This document shows positions 40,586 through 48,888 of a DNA stretch of 64,000 nucleotides, piece by piece. How positions within the stretch are numbered: the first letter of the stretch is position 1; every line of letters starts with the position of its first letter. This stretch comes from Colwellia demingiae. Its GTDB lineage: Bacteria; Pseudomonadota; Gammaproteobacteria; Enterobacterales; Alteromonadaceae. The DNA lies in the NCBI RefSeq assembly GCF_007954275.1, contig NZ_VOLT01000004.1, positions 124,001 through 188,000 on the forward strand, read 5' to 3'. The position numbers were made by a program, and so were the translations under genes. Under the pieces are notes generated by a model. The model was not told where the DNA came from, searched no databases, and saw only the letters and a program-made list of their open reading frames with translations.

Positions 40586-40612
40586 ATGCCTAATCAAGTG
40601 AAGTAAGTTTAC

Positions 40613-41461
40613 ATGAGTGAAACAACCCTAACCCCAGCTACTCTTTATATTGTCGCAACCCCAATTGGTAATTTAGGAGATATCAGCCAAAGGGCAATTG
40701 ATATATTAACGCAAGTTGATGTTATTGCTTGTGAAGATACTCGTCATACAGGAAAACTGCTGTCTGCATTTTCCATTAAAAACAAAACCATGTCATTACA
40801 TGACCATAATGAACGTCAACGGCAGGACCAAGTGGCTAGCATGTTACAAGAAGGCAAAACAATTGCGCTTGTCTCTGATGCAGGAACCCCCTTAATCAGT
40901 GATCCTGGCTTTCATCTTGTTCGCCATTGTCGAAGCCTTGGTTTACAAGTTTCACCTATCCCAGGTGCCTGTGCCGCTATTTCCGCTCTATCGGTTGCGG
41001 GCTTACCTACCGATAGGTTTACCTTTGAGGGTTTTTTACCTTCTAAATCAGGTGCCAGACAAGCAACATTAACAGCTTTAGCTGATGAATCACGCACCAT
41101 GGTTTTTTATGATGCACCACGTAGGGCTATCGACACGGTTCAAGATATTGTCGCTACTTTAGGTGGTGAACGCTATATTGTTATTGCTCGAGAGTTGACT
41201 AAAACGTTTGAAACTATTCACAGCGACACTGCTGAAAACCTACTTGCTTGGCTGGAACAAGATGCTAATCAGTTAAAGGGCGAAATGGTGTTAATCATCG
41301 AAGGTTATAAAGCGACTGAAAATGAAATATCAGCAGAGGTCATTAATACGCTAAAATTACTACTAGCAGAGATGAAGCCTAAAAAGGCCTGTGCTATTGC
41401 TGCTGAAATTTATGGCGTTAAGAAAAATGCGCTATATGAGGTTGCTTTAGGACTTAAGTAA
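40613..41461 (+). CDS. rsmI: 16S rRNA (cytidine1402-2'-O)-methyltransferase RsmI
   Basis: RsmI adds the 2'-O-methyl group to C1402 of 16S rRNA, the same nucleotide that RsmH (at the start of this window) N4-methylates. The 282-residue protein has the tetrapyrrole-methylase fold: [18 protein letters not shown] near the N-terminus, [15 protein letters not shown] near residue 43, [14 protein letters not shown] near 87, and [20 protein letters not shown] near 120. Its divergence from lpoA is conserved in gammaproteobacteria. Confidence 0.96.
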   Translation: MSETTLTPATLYIVATPIGNLGDISQRAIDILTQVDVIACEDTRHTGKLLSAFSIKNKTMSLHDHNERQRQDQVASMLQEGKTIALVSDAGTPLISDPGFHLVRHCRSLGLQVSPIPGACAAISALSVAGLPTDRFTFEGFLPSKSGARQATLTALADESRTMVFYDAPRRAIDTVQDIVATLGGERYIVIARELTKTFETIHSDTAENLLAWLEQDANQLKGEMVLIIEGYKATENEISAEVINTLKLLLAEMKPKKACAIAAEIYGVKKNALYEVALGLK

Positions 41462-41469
41462 GGTCATTT

Positions 41470-41517
41470 ATACCAATTGAATTAAATAAGTGAGCAATGT
41501 TTTATTTCAATTGGTAT
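41470..41517 (+). repeat. 48-bp palindrome after rsmI
   Basis: ATACCAATTGAA (41470-41481) pairs exactly with TTCAATTGGTAT (41506-41517), and AAATAA with TTATTT extends the stem inside after a two-base bulge. No T-run follows, so it is at best a weak terminator of rsmI. The TACC/GGTA ends recall a miniature of the larger elements in this window. Confidence 0.55.
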
Positions 41518-41529
41518 TAGTAAAGGTTA

Positions 41530-41557
41530 TAGACATTTCCACTGAATAAGGTAAAAT
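41530..41557 (+). promoter_or_regulatory. Promoter of rnpB
   Basis: TAGACA (41530-41535) and TAAAAT (41552-41557), with 16-base spacing, lie directly upstream of the RNA 5' end. A GC-rich discriminator (GCGCGCC) follows. Confidence 0.6.
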
Positions 41558-41563
41558 GCGCGC

Positions 41564-41999
41564 CGAGTTGACCAGACAATCGCTGCTTTATCGTTGTATT
41601 TCAAATTTCGGTTTGATCTAGACAGATAGGGGGGAGGAAAGTCCGGGCTCCAATGAGCAGGGTGCCAGGTAACGCCTGGGCGGCGTGAGCCGACGACAAG
41701 TGCAGCAGAGAGAAGACCGCCGATGACCGCTTGCGGAACAGGTAAGGCTGAAAGGGTGCGGTAAGAGCGCACCGGATTGCTGGTAACAGTAATTGCAGGG
41801 TAAACTCCACCTGGAGCAAGACCAAATAGGGTTTCATGATTATTAAAACGCAAGTTTCGATAATATAAGCGTGGCTCGCGTGGAAACCGGGTAGGTTGCT
41901 TGAGCTATAGAGCGATTTATAGCCTAGACGAATGATTGTCATCTTGTTTACTTTTAGTGAATGAGCTACAAAACCCGGCTTATAACGGTCAACTCACTT
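41564..41999 (+). ncRNA. rnpB: RNase P RNA (bacterial type A)
   Basis: This is the catalytic RNA of RNase P, which matures tRNA 5' ends. Conserved blocks match M1 RNA: GGAGGAAAGTCCGGGCTCC, CAGGGTGCCAGGTAACGCC, AGGTAAGGCTGAAAGGGTGC, GGTAAGAGCGCACCG, and GGTAACAG with GGTAAACTCCACC. Further along are GAGCAAGACCAAATAGG, GTAGGTTGCTTGAG and AAACCCGGCTTATAACGGTC near the 3' end. The 5' GAGTTGACC pairs with the 3' GGTCAACTC (helix P1). At about 436 nt it is longer than the 377 nt of Escherichia coli. The ends are set from P1 pairing and may be off by a few bases. Confidence 0.96.
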
Positions 42000-42007
42000 A
42001 TTTTGGT

Positions 42008-42048
42008 AAAACCGCTTGTTTTTATTTTACAAAACAAGCGGTTTTCTA
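42008..42048 (+). terminator. Intrinsic terminator of rnpB
   Basis: A 15-bp stem, AAAACCGCTTGTTTT and AAAACAAGCGGTTTT, around TATTTTAC, immediately 3' of the RNA. The T-run is short (TTTTC). Confidence 0.85.
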
Positions 42049-42188
42049 AAATCTTTCAAAAGAATAACATTAACTTCAAATTTTTATCTTCAAGCCTATA
42101 AATTCAAGAATTAATTGACGGTTAGTCACATTATCTCAATATTAATTTTAACTCTTTATTATAATTTCAGACTCATATTAGCTGTAGC

Positions 42189-42398
42189 TTATTTTTTATC
42201 GTATGGGCTAATCGAAGATAGCGGCATTTTTTGCTGACTGAATACCTTGCCATTAACATCTTTTAAATTCAGTGTGATTTGAGGATCGACTTGCTGCCAA
42301 TCAATGAGTAACTCACCATAATTTACTTTATTAATGAATTCTCCTACGCGATGTTTGTTAGGGCTTACTTCTTTCCACTCCTCTGTTAAACCTGACCT
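42189..42398 (-). pseudogene. Gene remnant, C-terminal coding fragment (possibly PhoD-type phosphatase)
   Basis: Downstream of the histidine kinase stop, the minus strand has an open frame with protein-like composition but no ATG, GTG or TTG before its conserved-looking part. It reads GLTEEWKEVSPNKHRVGEF, then VNYGELLIDWQQVDPQITL and NLKDVNGKVFSQQKMPLSS, ending SPYDKK at the stop 42189-42191. The beta-strand pattern resembles C-termini of PhoD-like alkaline phosphatases, from memory only. I infer the 3' remnant of a deleted gene. No gene is seen in 42049-42188. Confidence 0.5.
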
Positions 42399-43735
42399 TA
42401 CGAGTGAGCTTTATTGTCCACCGGCCAGGTCATCCTAATTCTTGCGCCATGCTCAGTATTTTCTAAGGTGAATTCACCACCATGGTTACGGGTGATTTCA
42501 GCGCACAGTGACAATCCAATACCTGAGCCATGACTCTTAGTGGTGTAAAAAGGTGTCAAAGCATTATCAAGGTTGGCAAAACCAGGGCCATTATCTGTAA
42601 TATCAATTACTTGCTTGGTCTGTTGGTAACCTTGTGAATTTTCTTGTCGGTAGTACAAGCTAACGTCAATTTTGCAACGCTCTTCATCACAAGCTTCTTG
42701 GGCGTTCTTGAAAATATTAATGAGTATTTGTGCCATTTGCTGCTCGTCAGCAAAACATTGGTTACTGCCTTGGTAGTTTATTATACAAGGCTCTGTGATC
42801 ATGGACTTAGCTTCTTCAAGTAAATCATTAAATTCAAACCAAGTTGATTTTGGAGTAGGTAATTGACTCAACTGACTGTACTGTTCAATAAAACTAAGTA
42901 AGCGATTACTTCGCTGTCTGATCCGACTTAAGACTAAGCGTACTTGATCTTCATTAAAACTGTCATTACATAACAACGTATCAGCCATTGATGCCATGGG
43001 TGTTAAAGAATTACGTAGCTCATGAGCTAATACCCTAATAAGGTTTTGCTGAGTAGTACTTTGTTGTTGGTGTAATGGTTGAGAGATATCTAAAGCAGAA
43101 AAAATATGGCATTTTTTTTGTTGAAAGAGGTAGCTGATACTCTGACATTGCCATTGTTGATTAAACTGGCTGTGGGTTAAGTTACCATTGTCGATGACAA
43201 AGCCTAAATCTTTTGCGGCTGTGCCAATAAGCATAGGTTGTTGAATTTTCTCTTTCATGGCGATATTACGATAGCTTAATTGATTATTCTCATCAAATAA
43301 ACACACGGGGATTGGCCAAGAATCGAGTATATGACTCAGTACATTTTCCAGGGTTTGGTTTTGTTGCAACTTATGGGCGTTACCTATGGCTAGGGCTGAT
43401 ATTTCCTGCTGTAACTCAGCTAGTAAATTGTCTTGATGTTGCTCTTTGAACCGTAAATTTGTTTCACCTTCACGGACAACTTGCGTATACGTAGTAAGTT
43501 GCATGATGGCTTGTTTCCAAAAGTTATAACTACGCCAAGCAAGCCAAATGAGCGGATAAGATAAAAAAAACACTAACGTGGCTGTCGCCAATTTACTCCA
43601 GGCAAGGGTATAAGTGAGCGCAATGATTAAGGCCAATATAACCATTAATGTCGTTGCTAAGCCAAAGATCAGCCACTGTTCATGACTGAATTTCATATTT
43701 AACGGTTTTGCAGGTTTATTGGTGTTATTCGACAT
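42398..43735 (-). CDS. Membrane sensor histidine kinase, NtrB/NtrY-like
   Basis: The 445-residue kinase probably phosphorylates the adjacent sigma54 activator. Two hydrophobic helices (about residues 18-43 and 46-67) are separated by only a few residues, so there is almost no periplasmic sensor. A PAS-like region (WPIPVCLFDENNQLSYRN) follows near residue 145. The H box is RVLAHELRNSLTPMASMADT, the N box ILINIFKNAQEACDE, and G boxes are DNGPGFA and SHGSGIGLSLC. The ATG at 43735 is preferred to a TTG four codons earlier. The first 11 bases overlap the regulator gene. The stimulus is unknown. Confidence 0.9.
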   Translation of the reverse strand: MSNNTNKPAKPLNMKFSHEQWLIFGLATTLMVILALIIALTYTLAWSKLATATLVFFLSYPLIWLAWRSYNFWKQAIMQLTTYTQVVREGETNLRFKEQHQDNLLAELQQEISALAIGNAHKLQQNQTLENVLSHILDSWPIPVCLFDENNQLSYRNIAMKEKIQQPMLIGTAAKDLGFVIDNGNLTHSQFNQQWQCQSISYLFQQKKCHIFSALDISQPLHQQQSTTQQNLIRVLAHELRNSLTPMASMADTLLCNDSFNEDQVRLVLSRIRQRSNRLLSFIEQYSQLSQLPTPKSTWFEFNDLLEEAKSMITEPCIINYQGSNQCFADEQQMAQILINIFKNAQEACDEERCKIDVSLYYRQENSQGYQQTKQVIDITDNGPGFANLDNALTPFYTTKSHGSGIGLSLCAEITRNHGGEFTLENTEHGARIRMTWPVDNKAHS

Positions 43736-45077
43736 GATGAATGGCAAACTTTTCTAAACGTCGATAAAGTGCATTACGAGATATATCGAGTAATTTTGCT
43801 GCTTCTATCACTTGACCACCTGTGACTGTCATCGCTTTTTCAATCAACTGTTTCTCTGCTTGTTCAAGCGGTTGTAACATTACAGAATCATCGGTGCTAT
43901 CGGCATTTTCCAGTAATAATTGCTGTGCTGTTATTTTATCTCCGCTGGTTAGTAAAACAGCACGTTCAATCACATGACTAAACTCACGAATGTTGCCCGG
44001 CCAACTGTGCTGTTTTAATTTACTGAGCGCACAAGGGCTGATGCTTAATGCTTGTTTACGATACTTTTCACTGAATTTAGTGATAAAGCAATTGGCCAAG
44101 TCTGAAATATCTTCGAGTCTTTCTCGCAATGGTGGAATAGTAATAACAATAGTATTTAAACGGTACAATAAATCTTGGCGAAACGCTTGTTCACTTATCA
44201 GTTGATTGAGGTTAGCATTGGTTGCACTAATCAAACGAACATCAGCAACTTGTGTTTGGCTCGAACCTAAAATCTCATAGTGACCTGTTTCTAACACACG
44301 CAATAATTTAGGCTGAAGTGTTAGTGGTAAAGATCCGATCTCATCAAAAAATAAAGTCCCTTTCTCTGCGAGTTGAAATCGACCAACTCGATTCTGTTTA
44401 GCATCAGTAAAGGCACCTTTTTGATGGCCAAAGAGTTCACTCTCAAACAAATTATCAGGAATTGCTGCCATGTTCACCGCGATTAGTGGTGCCTGCTGGC
44501 GTGATGATAATTGATGAATTCGTTCGGCAAGCAGTGATTTACCGGTACCATTTTCACCTAATATTAATATATTGGCATCAGTTGGTGCTATTTGTGCTAC
44601 CAAGGTTTCAATGGCTTGCATACTGGGTGATTGACAGACCCAAGCTTTTTTATTTTCGCCGGCGAGCAATTGTCGGTAACCTTGGTTTTGTTCTTTTACC
44701 CGAGAAAAGCTTAATTGCTGTTTAATACTATTTAGTAGCTTAAGCTTGTTCCATGGCTTTTCTATAAAATCATTGGCGCCTTTTTGTAAGCCTTCTACCG
44801 CTAGCTCAATTGAGCCCCACGCTGTCATTAAAATCACCGGGATATTTAATGGCTGTAACTGCTCTAAAATGGCTAAGCCTTCTTGACCGCTAGTGGTATC
44901 TCGAGAAAAATTCATATCCAACAACACTAAATCTGGCTGTTGTTGATTACTTTGTATGATGATTTCTTTAGCGTTAGCCGCCTCAATAATCTGATACCCC
45001 TGTGCGCTGAGTAATAAGTTTAATGCTAAACGAATATCTTCATCATCATCTGCAATTAAAATGGTGGCGTTTGACAT
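43725..45077 (-). CDS. Sigma54-dependent response regulator, NtrC family
   Basis: A 450-residue activator with a receiver domain (acidic ADDDED at residues 9-14, phospho-acceptor Asp54 in LVLLDMNF), an AAA+ sigma54-interaction domain, and a C-terminal Fis-type helix-turn-helix (AAKLLDISRNALYRRLEKF). Walker A is GENGTGKS and Walker B is GTLFFDEIGSL. The sigma54-contact loop reads GAFTDA, not GAFTGA. A GGA-containing site lies before the ATG at 45077; the ATG at 45089 is an alternative. It probably controls the efflux operon upstream, which has a sigma54-like promoter. Confidence 0.92.
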   Translation of the reverse strand: MSNATILIADDDEDIRLALNLLLSAQGYQIIEAANAKEIIIQSNQQQPDLVLLDMNFSRDTTSGQEGLAILEQLQPLNIPVILMTAWGSIELAVEGLQKGANDFIEKPWNKLKLLNSIKQQLSFSRVKEQNQGYRQLLAGENKKAWVCQSPSMQAIETLVAQIAPTDANILILGENGTGKSLLAERIHQLSSRQQAPLIAVNMAAIPDNLFESELFGHQKGAFTDAKQNRVGRFQLAEKGTLFFDEIGSLPLTLQPKLLRVLETGHYEILGSSQTQVADVRLISATNANLNQLISEQAFRQDLLYRLNTIVITIPPLRERLEDISDLANCFITKFSEKYRKQALSISPCALSKLKQHSWPGNIREFSHVIERAVLLTSGDKITAQQLLLENADSTDDSVMLQPLEQAEKQLIEKAMTVTGGQVIEAAKLLDISRNALYRRLEKFAIHHVE

Positions 45078-45143
45078 AGGGTTTTCCATAAATTAAGCGG
45101 TTTTTTGGCTAATAAAAAATATAAACAAAAGCACTGTAAAGTA

Positions 45144-45172
45144 AAGAAAAAGAAACGAGGTAAATCGTTTCC
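45144..45172 (-). terminator. Probable terminator of the efflux operon
   Basis: On the minus strand GAAACGA, loop TTTACC, TCGTTTC is followed by TTTTTCTTT. It lies between the permease gene (plus element E) and the response regulator. This suggests that the regulator/kinase pair is transcribed separately. Confidence 0.6.
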
Positions 45173-45220
45173 TTTGCTCTTGCAGTGGTTACTATTCTTG
45201 TAGGTATAATACTGTTGGTA

Positions 45221-45483
45221 AATACTCGATACCAGTCAATATGTATGTTTCAGAGTTTGTGAGCCATTTCAGTTTTAGACGTAGTAATTAAATAATGGTA
45301 TACCCTATTTCATTGCTGCAACAACAAAATGGGATGGCTCACAAACTTCTGCGATGGGTTTTAAATGAAATTATCCAGCGTTAAATAATTAAACCATAGA
45401 ACAACTATGCGTAAACTATTTATCTTAGCTAAAGTCATTTAAATTCCCACTGAAATCCTGCACTTTGACTGGTAACGAGTATT
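45221..45483 (-). repeat. Palindromic dispersed element, copy E (subfamily 1, inverted)
   Basis: This lies in the gap between the permease and response-regulator genes, in the opposite orientation to copy A. The left end is AATACTCGATACCAGTCAA; the right end reverse-complemented is AATACTCGTTACCAGTCAA, and both run on to TTTCAG. The internal 13-bp stem is GTTTGTGAGCCAT (45255-45267) with ATGGCTCACAAAC (45334-45346), perfectly matched. The rest of the 459-bp gap holds the terminator at 45144 and nothing else recognisable. Confidence 0.85.
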
Positions 45484-45536
45484 AGTATGCCAATTACTTT
45501 AGTGACTTGGCTAGTGTTAAAGTCATACTGCTACAT

Positions 45537-48029
45537 TTACTCTTCCCGTAACGCTTGCATAGGATCATTACTAATCAATCTCCATGCAGGCATAATTACC
45601 GATAAGATAACAATAATCGCTAAAGCGGCATCTAATGAAGCCATGGCTAACCAGTTAAAGTCAGGTAACATTTCTAAATTTTGTGATATTTGTTGATAAC
45701 CAAAAACAGAGATAATAAAGCCTAGACCTAAACCTACCACTAACATCGACAAAGCATCCTTTAGGATAAAGTTAACCAATTTAGCTTGTTTGGCGCCTGT
45801 TGCCATGCGCACAGCAAGTTCATATTTACGATGGTTTGTGGTCATTTGTGTTAAACCAGCAACACCAATAGCAGCAAGAAAAAGTGTTAAGCCAGTCATG
45901 GCCAGTACTATCCATAAACTAAGGCGTTGATTCAATGTTTGTCTCTGCCAAATATCTGCTAATGATTGTATGGTCAAGTTAGTTAAACGTGGGAATTGAC
46001 GTTTAAGTTCGCTTTCTAACATCGCTGGTGTAATCGTTTTTCCTACTGGTAACATCACAGTAAATTGCATGGTATAGCCGGGTCTTACGCGATGAGAATA
46101 TACTGAAGGTAAACCTAATGAGTCGGCAATACCTGTTTGACTTAAAGTATTGGCAACTATCCCTGTAACAATTGACGGTGGTGTGGAACTATCAGGACTC
46201 ATTTGAATAGTTTTACCAATAACTTCTTGGTAGCTTAAGTCTGAAAATAAGGTTTTTGCCATATTTTCATCGATAACAATTCTGTCTTCATCATTATCAA
46301 TTTGTGCTTGGCTTACATTCGCTCCAGCTAACATAGGAATATTAAAGGTTGAAAAATATCTTGATCCTAAGGTCTTTATTTGGTGAATAACTCGCTCTCC
46401 TGAGTCTTCATCACGAAAGGCGTTTACTCGTAAAGAATCAGACAAAGGGCCATAGTTAGGTATAACCACTTGGCTATTGCTTACTTCTTGCTCTATCAAG
46501 TTTGATATACCATCAAGTAATTGTTTAGCTTCGCTTTTCCCATAAGAGTCAAAGGTATTTAATTGAGTAATATATTCTTCATCACTAACCGTCACGCCAA
46601 TTTCATAGCTATTGCCAATGTCATAGCCGGTATCTTGGTATACAGCTTGATAGCTTTGCATCGCTATCATCACTGAAGCGGTCAGTAATATTGAGGCAAT
46701 TGACAGTTGCAATACCATTAAAACTCGGCTCAGCCATTGATTACTTTGTGCCTGTATTCCTTTACCACTACTATTTAAGTTATTGCCTAGTGCATGCTTG
46801 TCAATATCAACCAGTGCGAGGGAACTAAACAGTACGCTTAGCGCTAATATAATGGCCACTGAGGCAAGTATGGTAGTGCTATCAATAGCAATGGCGTCTA
46901 TCATAGGTAAACTGTCACCAGCGATTAGCGGTAAACTTTTTATTGCCCAACCAGTAACTAATAAGCCTGTTACTGCCGCTAAAACAAAACTCGGTAGGTT
47001 CTCAAGTAACACCAATAATCTAACTTTTGTTAAGCTTGCACCTAAGCTTATTTGAATGGCAAATTCTTTAGTTCTTCCTTGATAATGAGCGATGAATAAA
47101 TTTAGCAAATTTAGCGTCGCCATTAATAGTAGCCCGATAACCGCAGTAAATAATGCGATAAGTAGACTTTCAGTTTCACCTAACATATTGCTACGGTAAC
47201 TGCTGCCCTTAGCTTCTTTCGTGGTATTAGCCATGAAATCCAAAAACATTTGTACTTGCTCGCCATCGACATTTCGGGTGACGTAATCTTCTAACCATGC
47301 ATCGACTTGCGCTTGTGATGGTAGTTTTGCTTGGCCATTAGCTGACTTGAGAATAAGGGTATCAATATCGTTACTAATATTACCCACTGCATCCGTTTGC
47401 GCCTTAACCTTGGCTAAATTGGCGATAAACCAGACTTGCTGAGGTAAAATTGCACGGTTACTTTTTATCGCCATTACGTCTTCAATGACACCGGCAATAA
47501 TATAATTTTGATTGGTAATTGTTACTTGTTTACCAATCACTGATTTAACGCCGGCAAAAGCATTTTTCCAAAGGCTTTGAGAAATCCATACATACTTTTC
47601 TGTTGACTCAATAGTGACATCATCGCCTAGTAACAACTGACTGCCTAACACCGAAAGAATGTTACTTGAAGCATCATAACGCGTCGTTGCAAACGTGGTG
47701 TTATTTACCACCACATCTTGTTCTGAAGGCGCAACACCAGCCCATTCACCTAAATCGCTAAATTGCTCACTAAAGTCGACTAAGCGATTCATGTTCCAAT
47801 AGGAAACACTTAAGGTATCTGACATTTTAAAACGATAATCAAAGGTTTGTAACGAATCCTCATTGTTGATGCCTTGCAGTGGTTGATACAACAAGGTCGA
47901 TGAAATTGAAATAACACTTAATACCGCACCTAACGTTAAACCAAGTGTTAAAATTAGCGGAACGCTTAGGCGAGGCAGTGAAAACACCCGTGTTATGCCT
48001 TGATATAAGGATTTTTTGAATAAACTCAT
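45537..48029 (-). CDS. ABC transporter permease with duplicated MacB/FtsX modules (ADOP-like)
   Basis: An 830-residue inner-membrane permease. One transmembrane helix near residues 20-42 is followed by a periplasmic MacB-type domain. Four helices are at roughly 285-310, 335-360, 385-410 and 440-460. A second periplasmic domain follows, then three C-terminal helices from about 720 with the FtsX motif LAVRMATGAKQAKLVNFILKD in two pieces. This doubled layout matches permeases that pair with a MacB/LolD-type ATPase and an adaptor. It overlaps the ATPase gene by 4 bp. Substrate is unknown; antimicrobial peptide or toxin export is a guess from family. Confidence 0.87.
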   Translation of the reverse strand: MSLFKKSLYQGITRVFSLPRLSVPLILTLGLTLGAVLSVISISSTLLYQPLQGINNEDSLQTFDYRFKMSDTLSVSYWNMNRLVDFSEQFSDLGEWAGVAPSEQDVVVNNTTFATTRYDASSNILSVLGSQLLLGDDVTIESTEKYVWISQSLWKNAFAGVKSVIGKQVTITNQNYIIAGVIEDVMAIKSNRAILPQQVWFIANLAKVKAQTDAVGNISNDIDTLILKSANGQAKLPSQAQVDAWLEDYVTRNVDGEQVQMFLDFMANTTKEAKGSSYRSNMLGETESLLIALFTAVIGLLLMATLNLLNLFIAHYQGRTKEFAIQISLGASLTKVRLLVLLENLPSFVLAAVTGLLVTGWAIKSLPLIAGDSLPMIDAIAIDSTTILASVAIILALSVLFSSLALVDIDKHALGNNLNSSGKGIQAQSNQWLSRVLMVLQLSIASILLTASVMIAMQSYQAVYQDTGYDIGNSYEIGVTVSDEEYITQLNTFDSYGKSEAKQLLDGISNLIEQEVSNSQVVIPNYGPLSDSLRVNAFRDEDSGERVIHQIKTLGSRYFSTFNIPMLAGANVSQAQIDNDEDRIVIDENMAKTLFSDLSYQEVIGKTIQMSPDSSTPPSIVTGIVANTLSQTGIADSLGLPSVYSHRVRPGYTMQFTVMLPVGKTITPAMLESELKRQFPRLTNLTIQSLADIWQRQTLNQRLSLWIVLAMTGLTLFLAAIGVAGLTQMTTNHRKYELAVRMATGAKQAKLVNFILKDALSMLVVGLGLGFIISVFGYQQISQNLEMLPDFNWLAMASLDAALAIIVILSVIMPAWRLISNDPMQALREE

Positions 48030-48769
48030 GCAACCCCCTGCAATGGCTTTTCATTGGTCTCAATTGAGCTTGGCTGTGGCGTTAGTTCAGTATTTATCTC
48101 TGAAACAATCTGACCATCGAGCAGTTGAATTTGGCGACTAGCACAGCGTGAATAGCGGCTGTCATGGGTTACCATTACGATGGTCGATCCATCTTTATTG
48201 AGTTGCTCTAATAGTGACATTACTTGGTCACCATTCTTACTGTCCAAGTTACCCGTTGGCTCATCAACTAAAATCAGATCGGGTTTACCAACAAGGGCAC
48301 GTGCAATGGCAATACGCTGTTGCTGACCACCAGATAATTGGTTTGGACGATAATGCTGGCGATGTAACATATCAACTTGCGTTAATACCATTTCAACACG
48401 CATTTTTATTTCGCTTTTAGAGCAGCCCCTGTGCTCAAGTGGCAGTGCCACGTTTTCAAATACAGTCAAATTATCTATTAGGTTGAATGATTGAAAAACA
48501 TAGCCAATATGCTCATTACGAATTTGGGTGCGTTGATCTACTTTTAGGCCCGCGGTCGAAATATTGGCGAGTTGATATGCTCCTTCTGTAGCTGAGTCCA
48601 TTAAACCCATAATAGAAAGCAATGTCGATTTACCACAACCAGAAGGGCCGGTAATTGCAACAAACTCCCCTTGATTTATTTCTAAACTAACACCTTGTAG
48701 TGCATGGGTTTCTATTTGCTGACCATCGTAACGTTTGTGGATGTTTGACATGGTAACTATATTTTTCAT
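48026..48769 (-). CDS. ABC transporter ATP-binding protein, MacB/LolD type
   Basis: The 247-residue ATPase should power the adjacent permease. Walker A is GPSGCGKSTLLS near residue 41, the Q-loop region contains YVFQSFNLIDNLTVFENVAL, the ABC signature is LSGGQQQRIAIARAL near 145, and Walker B is LILVDEPTGNLDSKNG. The H-loop is VMVTHDSRYS. The class is the one used in mechanotransmission and lipoprotein-type systems. It overlaps the permease by ATGA and follows the adaptor gene after 119 bp, in one operon. Confidence 0.93.
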   Translation of the reverse strand: MKNIVTMSNIHKRYDGQQIETHALQGVSLEINQGEFVAITGPSGCGKSTLLSIMGLMDSATEGAYQLANISTAGLKVDQRTQIRNEHIGYVFQSFNLIDNLTVFENVALPLEHRGCSKSEIKMRVEMVLTQVDMLHRQHYRPNQLSGGQQQRIAIARALVGKPDLILVDEPTGNLDSKNGDQVMSLLEQLNKDGSTIVMVTHDSRYSRCASRQIQLLDGQIVSEINTELTPQPSSIETNEKPLQGVA

Positions 48770-48888
48770 GAGGTTTTCCTTAATGTGTTTAGCTGTTGCA
48801 ATGTGCTTAGTTTTTATTTTTATGCACGTATGTTTAGTTGAATTTTTTATTGTATGGCGACGATTTGCGTACTCGCTTTTCTTCGTTA

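Noticed and set aside
40400-40597. Minus-strand 65-codon open frame in repeat element C
   Set aside because: It is inside a palindromic element and is not kept in copies B and D.
41527-41942. Minus-strand open frames over rnpB (108 and 113 codons)
   Set aside because: They lie on the complement of a clear RNase P RNA gene and have no protein-like features.
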